Below are positions 24,301 through 36,300 of a DNA stretch of 64,000 bases, one piece after another. Source of the stretch: Burhinus oedicnemus (lineage: Eukaryota; Chordata; Aves; Charadriiformes; Burhinidae); assembly GCA_008921705.1 (NCBI GenBank), contig VFFE01009170.1:604553-668552 (forward strand), given 5' to 3'. The position numbers and the translations under genes are program-made. Every line of letters starts with the position of its first letter. The stretch's first letter is position 1. The notes beneath the pieces were generated by a model, which saw only the letters and a program-made list of their open reading frames with translations, made no database searches and was not told where the DNA came from.

Positions 24301-27300
24301 AGGATTTTTTTCGGTGGATTCCTTGTGGAACTTTTCATATAAAAAAATTAATGACGTTAGTTTTAACTGAAGTTAAATGAAGCAGGCGTTTAGATGTTTT
24401 CCTGCATTGCTTGGACCACGTATGGCTGAGTGGCAACAATGGCAAGATTTCCTAAATTTTCACTTCAAATTCTGTGAGTTAATTTTGGTCCTTTCCTCTG
24501 TTCCTTCTTCCAAAAAGGTTATTCTTCAAATGAAAATTTTAAGCTTAGGCAAATGTGTTTAATTGCAGACCTTAAACAGTGCAGATGAACTGAGTTGCGG
24601 GAAATACAGAGTTTGGGAGGAGTTTAAGTGTTGCCTATTCGCCCCAAAAGAGGAAGCATACCAAAGCATGTAGATATGTCAGGAAGTACAGATTCTGAAA
24701 ATAGACAAAGGATCCTGCATACCCCCCAAAATTGCTTTCACCTTATCAGCATAGACCTGGGTAAATTGTTGCTCATGCAAGTAGAATTTGCAGGGCTTTT
24801 TAGATTCAGCAAACTGTCAGCTGTTTGTACACAACTTTGTAGTTAATAAAAAAATAAATAGTTTTCTGAGTGCGTTGAAAGGAGGCTACTGAAAGGGGCA
24901 GTTCTGTGTAACCTGTATGTATCTGCAAGAAGGATGGTAACTCAGAATTGTAGCAGTGTTAGTTGCAGTCCTTCCTCTTTCTCTAACTTGGCTCCACAGT
25001 GCCGCAAAAGCTGTCAGTTAAGAGCTGAGCAAATGATGCTTTAATCCCTTGTTGTCTTCCCAGGTGGTATCATGATAATCTTACCCGCCACGCAGCAGAA
25101 GCGCTGCTGCTTTCCAATGGGCAGGATGGAAGCTATCTCTTGAGGAAGAGTAATGAAAGGGAGGATTTGTACTCCCTCTCTGTAAGGTAGAGTATGACAG
25201 TGAATTTATCTAATGCCGCACAGCTAGCAGTTTTACAATCTACACTTACTCCCATGTTTGTTTCCATGTCTCATGCATTGAGACGACCTGCAGATTTTTT
25301 CCTATGGCTCGAGCTATTTTAATATATATTCCTAATATATTGGTATTAATACAGGTGTAATCCTGCTGAATGACATTTTGTTAGAAGAAAAAAAAATTTT
25401 CGATTGGATTTGAAAATTGCTGTCATTTTTCCAAACTATGAATTAATCTTATTGGCGAAAAACATTTCATGGATTGGCTGTAGATTTTCAGTCTGCATGG
25501 TAAAATTCTGATGGCAGTTACAAGACTTTAAGAAACAGCTGATGGGAGTAGAAGAATTTTATGGTGAGGATAGTAGTAAATATACCAGTTAATAGGTGCT
25601 ACCTTCACCAGTTTCTGGATCACTGAATAGGAACCATTATCACTGGGGAATGATTCAGTGTTTGGCTGGATAGTTTTAGTCCTCTGTTCTGGGCTAAGAC
25701 TCAGTCTTAGCCAGTAATGCATGACTGCTTTGAACAATATTTTGCAAGTGACAGACGTCAGGCCCTTGAAGTGAATTACAGCAATTTACATCAGTTCAGG
25801 ACACAGCCCATACAGAGCGCAGGTAGCCTGGCCTGGGTACTTCACTACTGAATCCCATTTAAAGAATCTCTCAAGAAGGAGAGAAGCCACAATGTTTTAG
25901 AGAGGCAACATGAAAGACACATGCATTACACTCACAAGGTAGTCCCCATATGTCAGCTGAGTGGAGGTAACCAACCCCAAATATGTTCTTAGCCTTTGGC
26001 AACTGTATGATATATTAAGCCTCTACAGTGAAATTTTAAGCTAGTGCATCCAAGCTCATTTCTGCCTCAAACTGAGCCTCTGAGCAATTAGTGATCACAG
26101 CTCAGCTGAATCCCAGTAACTTTTTAAGCTAAAGTCACTTTGATCAGTATAATGATGCTAGTTATTCACAACCCTAATAGACAGGAACACAGCATATGCC
26201 CTTCAAATTGTGACTTTCTGCTTATTTAGTACCAGGAGCTGTTACAATTTGGAAGTGTAGTTGCTTGGAAACTGAGGAAAGTGCAATTTGCACATACCTT
26301 GTTCCCCACAGGTATAAAAGGCAAACATGAATTGCTTCGCTCATCTCTGACAGAAGACCCAGGAGCAAGTGTCCCTATACATACACTGCTAAAATTATTA
26401 CCACTATAGACAGCCATTTATACACGCAGCTTGGGGCAGTGCCCGACACATCAGAAGGTGATGTTACAAAATGAGTATTCAGAGTAGCAATGACTGAATT
26501 GAGTGCAAGTCTTGGGAAAAAGAATAGTAGTATTTATAATTAATAGCTTTCCTTAAAAAAAAGGTAATTTTAAACGAATCATTGTCTTGCTGGTTAATAT
26601 TTTTCAACTTTAAAATGTAACTAAATATTATTTGAGGTAATCTACCTCAGACAATTTAAAAAAAAATAAAATATATCTTGAAGCTAGTTTTAAAAGGCAC
26701 TCAGGAAACAACTTACTATAATAAAATTTAAATAATTGTTCTATTAATAGGAAACAAAAGCTAAAGTGTTAGTTTAATTGGTAGTTAGTTAATTAAAATA
26801 AATTTGCTGCTTTAACAAATGCTAGCCTTAGACCTAGAAAAGTCTATTTCAGGCCAATTCTAATCTCTTGTTCAGCTTTCCGTGTAGGAACAAGAGTTAC
26901 TGCATTATGATACAAACTGAATATACCAGTCTGGAGTTTGGTCTGTTACTCTGTTACATTAGTTTTCTGGTGGTACAGCTCCTTTGAAATACTGATTTTG
27001 TTTTTAAAATGTTTTAATAATTTTTTGTTTGTTTAAACTTTCCTTTCCATTTTTTGACTAATATTAAAACTTAATTTTAGAATAAGTAATTCAATTTTGT
27101 TCTGATACGTTTTTGTGGAAAGGATAACTTTAGCAATTATAGCTGTCATTTTCTTTCTCTCCTAAAATGTCTTCTATAGCTTTTACTTTCTGCCTCGCAA
27201 GGGAACTTCAGTCATTATTATAGTTTGTTTTAAGAGGAAACAATGCTTAGACATCCCTTGAGGTATTTATTGACAGCTGTGAGAAGAGAGATCACATATT

Positions 27301-30300
27301 GCCTGAAGTCCCCTCCCCCAGCTATATTAGCCAACTCTGAAAAGGAACTAGGAAATAGAGTAGAAGTTGCTCTCATTGCAACATTGTATCTCTTGTGAAA
27401 TTACATGAAAAGATGAAAACCCTGTCATTGCAGCAGTCACGGCAGCTATTTGCTGTTGTAGGGCATCTGCACTTGGCTTGCACACATTGTGTCTCACGCG
27501 GGAGGTCAATAGAGGCACGTTCTACAATATCACAAGTACTGTTCAAAGGTAAATATTTGTTTAAATTCCTATTGAAATTATAATCTTCTGTGGAAGTGGC
27601 AATAAACAGTGGAAAAGACACTATGAATCCCTTTCTTTGCCATATTTTCAGTATATTTGCTACATACATTTTTCCTGAGACAATGTTTTCTCTAGACTAT
27701 TTTGGATGTTAGTAATATTAACAGAAGTAACTTTTTCACAGGAGAGATACTTGCAGTAAGTGATTCACCGTCTTCTGAAGTCAAAATAATTGCCTGTCCA
27801 GGAAGTGAGGTCTTGCACACTTCTCTAAATACCGTCAGCTTTCATAAACAAATGCTGTTACTTCCCCGACAGACAAAGGACCCTGGTTCATGTTTGGCAT
27901 TGCCCACCACAGAAGAACTATTCATCTGAGTACAGAGACAAAGCAGACAATTTCTAAAGCCTTAGGTATCTAAAGTTAGGTTATTAACTCCCTGTTTGGG
28001 TGCAAAAAGGAGCCAGCCTATTTTTGAAAGAGAAACAGAAGATATTTCCAGTGAGATTGGGCTGTCACCTGAAAAGTACGACATACACTGACTAATATAG
28101 ATACACCATCAAGACTAAAGCCCAGTAAGTGAAGGGATGTCATCCTGCTTAGCCAGAAGGCTGGAAACCTCATTTGTGAGTCTTTTTATTGATTGTTGCA
28201 AGAGTTAAATTAACTTACTTGGCCTTTCTAGGCTTTCATCATCTCCTTTCTGTAAAGCAGCAATTAGATTTTTCTTAATAATCCAGGTCTCAGATGTGTT
28301 GAGTATTAGTGAGGGACAGTAATGGCAGTAGCATTACTGCTAGGACAGTGATTGTCAGCCTGTGATCTGGGCCAGATTTCCTGTAGTGGAAGCTGCTATT
28401 TAGGGGCTGTACATGCCAAATGCCTTTGGCTTTTATGCCTTGACAAACTTTCCTTTTTTATTTTAGAGGAAAAGATTCTGTGAAACACTTCCACGTTGAA
28501 CGTACAGGAACTTCATTCAAATTTGGATTTAATGAATTTTCTAGCTTGAAGGAATTAGTCATGCATTTTGCAAATCAGCCTTTAATTGGAAGTGAAACAG
28601 GTAAGGAGAGCCCTATGTTTGTATGAACACATTTGTAGTCATGCTTCACACAGATCTGAGCAAAAGGAGCTTCCGATGTGTTATCGGGTAGATCTACTGC
28701 TGAAGTGATCCTCTTCAGAAATTCACATTTGTATTAACCTCAAGTATCTAAGATGTTCCTCTTCAAAAACTCTTTCAAGTACTCTGAAGACAAACTACAT
28801 GTAAGCTTACTGGGTTTTTGCTAACCTGGGGCATGAGCTCCTTTTGATTTCTCAGAGAGAGAAGGAAGCATTTCAAAATACGCATGTACTGGGAGGAGCA
28901 GAACCTTCTCAAAAAGGGCAAAACCAAAGTGGAGTGTTTAATGAGGAAATACATATTCATCTATGAAGTTGAAATCCCCCAATAAGAGTAAATGGAAAAG
29001 GGACTTGAAATTGTTTAGTTCCACTATTCTTCATCCAAGGAAGAAGTGATATGTTCTTCTTTCCTGTAGGGAGTGTGTCCTGTATTACCTCTCCTTTTCT
29101 GTCTACAGTGGATCAGCCTCCTGATGCCATCTGCCACCGCATTGATTTGTCTTGTTTTTAAGAAAATGAGAAGAGCACAGGCTTCTTTAGCAGCCAACAT
29201 GCTACCTGAATTAAGAGTCAAAAGATTAAACTTGATTCTTACAAGTGGGTTGAACACGACCAGACCAGAATCCCTGGAGAAAACAGATGCATATATATGC
29301 CAGTTTTAGGTTTAGCTTCAAATGTAAGAGTTGAAGATGTGTCAGTACAAGTTAGTGCCAGAAACTTCAGCATCCTGTGTAGAAATTATTTGCAAATAAC
29401 GCATAGAGTAGTACTAATTATATATGCAAGCAAACAGTTAAATAATAGTTGGCACATGCAACAACTGTAATGTCATACAGTAAATATGCACCAGTGATTT
29501 TGTAACACAGGCATTAAATTCAAGGGTTGCTTTGCAATTTTTTTCCTCCCAAGAAAAATGCAGTGGTACACTCAATATGGCACTTGTATCTTTCAAAGCA
29601 TTATATTTTTAAGTTGCTTTAAAGAGTGTTTTGAACACAGAGTTCCTACATGTATCTTTTGTGCCAGCAAGCTATTTTTCCTGTGAAATCAAACATGCAC
29701 CCACAGGCCTAATGCTGTAAAGATTTCAGTTGACATATAAAACTTCTATTTCCCCATTCCTTCACTGCATGTGTTACAGACATTAGTAATGAAGGCATTG
29801 GTGTTACGTGATCTCTGTGAACAGGATCAGCACTGCTGAATGATGGGCTCACTTGTTGCCTTAAAGCTCCCTAATCAGATTCTGCTGGCTCTGTGAAACC
29901 TCTTTAAGTTGGATGTGCTACAGAATAAGAAAAGCCATTTGAACATCATGTCAAGAAACCTTCCACCTTACCTTACCACGGATAGCAGTAGAGTGGAAGA
30001 GACACTGCGCTCAGGCAGTGTTCCTTCAGATACAGGTGTCAAAGGTCTCCTGGGTGGTAACTGATTTATACCAAAAAGGGGGTAAAGGCTCATCAGAGCC
30101 CACTCTAAGCCAAGTGTCAGCGTGGCAGAATGACCAGCCCAACACTGGGTCACACAGCAGGTTGGCAGAAGGGCCAGCAACAGAGTCTGATTTCTTAGGC
30201 CACACTTCCTTTCAGTGAAAAGCAGCAAGCGACCTTTGGCTCACGCATTAGTAGAAAGTAGTTGGACCAGTTTTTGTTATTCCTTGTTATACTTACAATG

Positions 30301-33300
30301 TGCTATAGAAACACTGAGATCAGGAGTGAGAGAGCAAGACAGCATGATAGCATTTTTCATCTCCTTGCTTATGGACTTTTATAAGATACCCACAAGATAG
30401 TAGAAACCATTACATATTCTATCTTGCATGTAGATTTTGTCTCACTGGAGCTAGTTTTGTGTCTCAAGACACGCACCAGACTCTCTTTGATCAGTACTTG
30501 AACACACAGGCCTGCACCCCTGCAAACTGGTCTATGGAGCACAGTGGTTCTTTCATACAGGGACAGCTGCAGGTTTGTGCTTCAAGCCCAACAAACCTTG
30601 CCTTACTACAGCTTTGCCACTCCATATTGCTACATGGACTCACATCTATTTTTCTGCAGTGTAATGCATACACTTCTTTCTGAACTACAGATAATGAAAA
30701 GGAAGTCGGGGCTACTGTGTGCTGTGAGATGGTTTATTGAACAGGCAAGCTGAATCTACTCAGTAACAATGTTAAAGCAATGTACTATCATATTTCTGTA
30801 TTTCTGTCTTTATTCAGAGGGACAAGGTCAACATGTTATTCTTACCTGTTTGATTTGTTTATCAGTTTTTACATAAATTATTTTGAAGACATAAAAACGT
30901 TAAGTCGTTACCCAAACAAGAAAGGCAGTCACTTGAAGCTAGCATTTCCAACAACAGGACTAATTTTCATTCTTCCTTAGAAATAGATATCACGCACAAA
31001 CATGCAAGAAGACTTTTGCTTCAGTGTGCCTTTTACTAGTTCTTTTGTACAGGTACCAGATGATTCTGTATAAGTATCTTTTGTGGAGAGGAAACATGGA
31101 GGACTTACTAGAAAACAAATATTGTATAAAATGTTAAACTAGTCTTCCCAGTTCTGCAACAGGGCTCTTTATCCATGGTGTACAGATGATGGTACTCTGA
31201 TTCTGTACAACAGCTTAAGAGTAGTTTCTGTAGACTGGTGATGGGGGTGTTCTCAATTTCATTTTAAATGGTAAAGCATTTTTTTTCTGCAATGACGGAG
31301 AGAATTAAACTGATTTTGACTTTTCATCTATTGCAAGTTGAATATATCACATTTGCGTACACCCCCTGTGCCTGCAAACAGATTTCAGTTGGTTACTTCA
31401 AATACAATTTTTCCATTTCCCTTTGCAGCCCTTCCCATTACAAAATACGCTTTAAACTTTATTTCACTTCCAAATTACTCAAATCACCTGTAGGTTTCAA
31501 GTCCAAGTTCTTACCAATTCTTGCATCCCCCCTCTTTAAGGGCTGACAGTATCAGCATAAAATGCAAATGAAGCAGCGTTTGGTACACTGTGACATTATT
31601 TTTAAAGAATGAGATTAGATGGTGTAGCAGTTACTGTTTTAAGTTCTTCTTCACTATTGTGAATAGTGTAATAGATTCACTATTGAGAATGCAGCTTTTT
31701 GCAGAGAACATGCAATAAACATGACCTTATTTGGAAAACAAATGGCTATAATCAAAGTGTTACTAACTAGAAAGAACTATGGTGAAACAGTTAAAGGTGA
31801 TGGTAATGTGAGCTTACTGTTGGGGAGGCTGTATCCAAAGCTCTGACAGATCAAGTGATTTATGCAGCAAGCAGTGGGTTGTTGGCAAAACCAGGATGAC
31901 TGTCACGGCCTCATATCTAGTCTAGCATCCTGCCTACCCACCCAGCCTCCTGTGCGGGAAGGGAGTTTAATGTGTCAAGGGATTCCCTGCAAGCACTAGT
32001 GAGTTTAGATGTTCTAAAAAGGCACTGTATATATTTACAGTTTTCGCAGTTGCATGTAAGCAGGCATGATAATGTCTGTAGTCACATCTTCATGAATGCA
32101 GTCAAAAAGATGCCCCTGCATGGTAGAAAGTCACAAGTCAAACATTGATCAACACATAGGTCAGCATTTCAGCTGTAAGCTTTCAGTAACTATGAAATCT
32201 GTGTTTCAGTTTGTTCTGTATTACGTAGTCACTCCGTGACTGGAAAGCAGGTTCAAGCAGGATAGGAAACACCTGCCTTTGAGGGCTGTCTGTTGGTCCT
32301 CTTCTGTTGCTGTCTTGTTTTTTTGCCAATTACCATGCATTGCAGAAGGGGTTTAATTACTTCCTGCTTAGAAGAAGTGAAGAGGGTTTTCACTCTTGTT
32401 TCAAAGATGTAAGAACAGATCGACTCCCACTGTACAGGGATGAGGGAATGGAATTAGGCAAGATCCAGATGCCCAAGGTGTTGAGGACTCCAAGCAACAC
32501 AATATACCCAAGGAAGTGAGACTGGGCAAATGAATCCAACAGAAAGTGCCCCTCTGTAGTTTGCATGGGTAGATTTTCATAGAAAATACCCTTCACAAAG
32601 TCTAAACTATTCAGATGATGTATGTTAGAAATATTTGTCTAGTTTTATCAGTATGTGAGTCACTTACAGCATCTGATTGTTTCCTGACATGGATGTGGCC
32701 TGAGTCCTGCCCCCTTCCAAGGAAAACCCCTTACAAGGAGTGTCACAGAGATCCTGGGGAGGTTATTACCTTTTCCTAAAATTAAAAAGGTATAAGAGCT
32801 AAAGTTAATCATTCTATAAACAGGCAACTACTGCCAATTATTTTCTAAGACTGTCTTGCCAGATGACTTACTCCGGCTCTTCTCTCCAGGAACCTTAATT
32901 GTATTGAAGCATCCCTACCCACGGGAAGTGGAAGAACCTTCCATTTATGAGTCTGTCCGAGTTCACACGGCAATGCAGACGGGAAGGACAGAAAGCGATC
33001 TTATTCCAAATGCTCCCTCAGTAAGTTGTGTTGTGGTGCAAGGGGTACTTCTCCTGGTTCGAGTTTAGTATGACTGTTGGAGTGAACTATGGAATAACAT
33101 CAGTAATTCATCCCTCTATGGGTTAGTAAATGCAGGAAGTCTTTGCTGAGCAAGACAAAACAAACACAGACTTGCTAGATACAGTCCCATGATAAAACCT
33201 TTCACAATTGCTGTCACTGAGACCTTCAGTGCTGTCACTGGGAAAACATCGTCTGCAGCTAACCTAGGTAAGCCTGACCATCCAAAGAAAGAATATATAA

Positions 33301-36300
33301 AAGGTTTCCATTCTCCTGTTATCTTCCTTTTAGAAGGCCATCGTGGCAGTAACATTATCAGCAATTAAAAAAAAACAAACACTCCACAAAACCCAAGCAC
33401 AACGCTTCTTGGATCTTTCTGACAACGCTCATTAGGCCGTATGCAACAATATGTATGTCAGGTTGTGCAGTAAGCCCTTGTTTTGCCAAACATCCTTTAC
33501 GGCCAGTGGGAGTCTCTGTCTCTTCCCCCAGCTCCCCCCCAGGTAAGGGGAGGAGTACACTAAATAGCAAAACAGTAAAAGCTAGAGGATTTACCACAGT
33601 TTGTCTCAATCCATGATTATAAGGATTAGATGACAGGAAACAGTAGTCCTGACAGACATAAACTCATTACTTTTTATTATTTTTGCAGTCATCTTTGTTA
33701 GAATTGTTTTGTCCAGTTAGCAATATACAGCCTCCTTCCTAAATGGGAGGAAGGAAAGACCATCTCTGACTTTCTAGGTCAGTTAAAAAGTGATCTTTTA
33801 AAAAAAAAAATAAAAAAATCAAAGATGTGCAAGGCAGGCAGGGACACATTTGGAAAAGGAAACCCCAAACTAAAGTATGGTACAACCAAGTTAGTAATAT
33901 CTGTGTCCCGATAGGCACATTACTCAAAAGGGGGTTTTGGCGTTTTCACACTTGGATTTTTTTATTTTAGAATCACCTTGTCTTTAAGCAGGAAGACAGC
34001 TTGCTGTATTCTGACCCAGTCTTAAATCCAAAATAGAGCCATGTGACAGAAGAGACTCCACGCTTTCAGCCCTAGTAATTTTGAACACAGTAAAAAGCTG
34101 TGTCATGTTAAAAGCTACACCTTCCTGGTGTGAGAAACAAGAGAACATCTTCATATCCATTTGGACCACCTGCTGTGACATCTGTGACTCAGACAGTAAT
34201 TAGAGACTTTAAATCCCTAGTAACTCGTATCTAAGCGAGACAGGTGGTTTGTCCAGAACAGTATTGCTTAGAACAGAGAGGAAAGTTTTTAATGACATAC
34301 TATATTTTCAGAGAAAATGATGAAGTTACATTAATATGGGTTAATGAAGCTGATAAAAAGAACTACTACTGATGTCTCTCACAACCAACCCTTCATGGCT
34401 GAGTTCCACTTTAACCTCCAAAGGAACTTAACTTCCACGTACAACCAATAAAAAGGCAGTATTTTTTCAAGAGTAAGTAGTAATTAAGTTGGCAGGAATT
34501 TGGTTTTCAGAGGTCAGTAGTCTCACAGTTAAGGCTCTACCACAGAGTTTCAGTGAGTATCTGAGAAGTCATAAGGTCCCAATGTCACTCATGGTGGCAG
34601 AGAAACAGTTCAACAAACAACTTCTCAGTAAGCACATTGAATGTAACAGGTTTTTCCTCTTGAATGTATGGCTGTTTGAGAGAAGAGAATGCCTAAGTAG
34701 AACAGCAGTCCTCCCACCCCCTTGCATTTCAAGAGCAACTTCTGTGGACAATTCCACTGTCCAGTAAACCCCAGGTGTTTCTGTTTACAACATGCACGGA
34801 GACAACCGACTTTACCAAAAACGCTGTAACTGCAAGTACTTTGCTGTGTTTGGTTGAGAAGATGCAGGCCAGAAGCTTGCTGAGGGAGGCACAGTCTAAG
34901 AGACTGCCTTCAGCGCTAGCGCAGGTCGGTGGTTACCCTAGTGGTGGATCCAGCTGTGTGAGGGGAGCACAGGAGTGAGGACAAGGCGTGCGGCTACAGG
35001 AAGTTTCCCCAAGAACAGGCTGCTCTTTCATCTTACAGGCGTAGGCAAAGATGTGGGAAGTAGAAGCAGAGCTCAGTCACTAACCCTGATCCCTTTCCTT
35101 GTTACTTCACAGCTTGGTACAAAAGAAGGATATTTGATAAAACAAGGCAAAATAGTCAAGGTAAGGAAAACTCTTACTCCTTGCTTGCATTCTGCAGTCA
35201 CCCACAGAAGCTAGAGAGAATGGGGAGCTGAAATAGCTCCACCTGCATTCCCCTGCAGAGGAACAATTTGTGTTTTGAGTAACAACACAGCGTGACAGTA
35301 AACCAGAGCAAGTCAACAGCTTTAAAGGTTTTTCTTTCCAAAGAAACACTACACTAAATTCTCACAAGACAATTATCATCCGTTCTTGATCTTTCAGAAT
35401 TGGAAGACAAGGTGGTTTACACTGCATAGGAATGAACTTAAGTATTTCAAAGACCAGACAGTAAGTAGCAAACACCAGTTCTACTCTTTAAACCTCTACA
35501 GAGGCAGCTGCAGCCTCCTCATCTTTCTGGCTTCTCGCATCTGTATTACAGCTTCCCAAGCTAAAGCTTCCCATGCTGTCAGAGGGGTCAGACCTTTCAA
35601 AAAAAGTCAGTTTTGCTGATGACTTGAACAAGAGGAAGTTAGTAAGTTTTACAGCTAGAAAACTTTTACTGTACTCTCTCAGTCTTACCTACTAGACAGA
35701 GTTGTTGTTTACCATGCATTTTTTGGATTTTAAGCTACCAACACAACACAGCTTTTATTGGTAGCTTTGACACACAACCTAACAGACAGCAGCACTATTA
35801 AAATATTTTTGCAAATACTAGTAGTATATTCTGCATTCCTTGATTTCATTCTTTTATTTCAAGTGGTTGCACAGTATACATAGAAATCCATTCATTTAAA
35901 AATGTCTTCCTTCCTAGCACTCTGCCACAGATTAACATGCCACATCTGGGAAAAACGGTTTGTCCTTACAGTTGCTGTTCCATTTCTATCTTAAACTGAG
36001 TAAAAATAAGAAATACCTCCAGATCTTCTCCACCCTTGCAATACCTCCAGTTTGGGTTCCTCCATAAACACAGCCAAACTGTTTACCTCTGCATCTCTGC
36101 CAAGCCGTATTTCAAGCATGTAACAGCATACACAACTGCCCTCTCTTACCAAACATTACCATTTATAAACAGTTATGTATTTATGGGGCCTTCCATCGGT
36201 TTTCATTTCAGTTCAAGACAACTTGAATTAAGTTTCCAGGATAACATTTCAAAGGGCAGCACTCCAAACACTTCAGCAGCATTTGTGACTTACCAGGTGA

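Larger units (their letters stand above)
15337..25063 (+). other. DAPP1: DAPP1 intron 1 (9.7 kb)
   Basis: Bounded by GTGAGC and TTCCCAG. It contains a GC-rich 5' portion to about 16.4 kb, a polypurine tract with a duplicated 27-mer (16711-16786), a CCAA-type simple repeat near 19870, and an antisense CR1 fragment (23792-24261). Open frames inside are unsupported; one antisense frame at 18475-18843 is cysteine-rich but lacks an ATG start. No nested gene was recognised. Confidence 0.85.
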
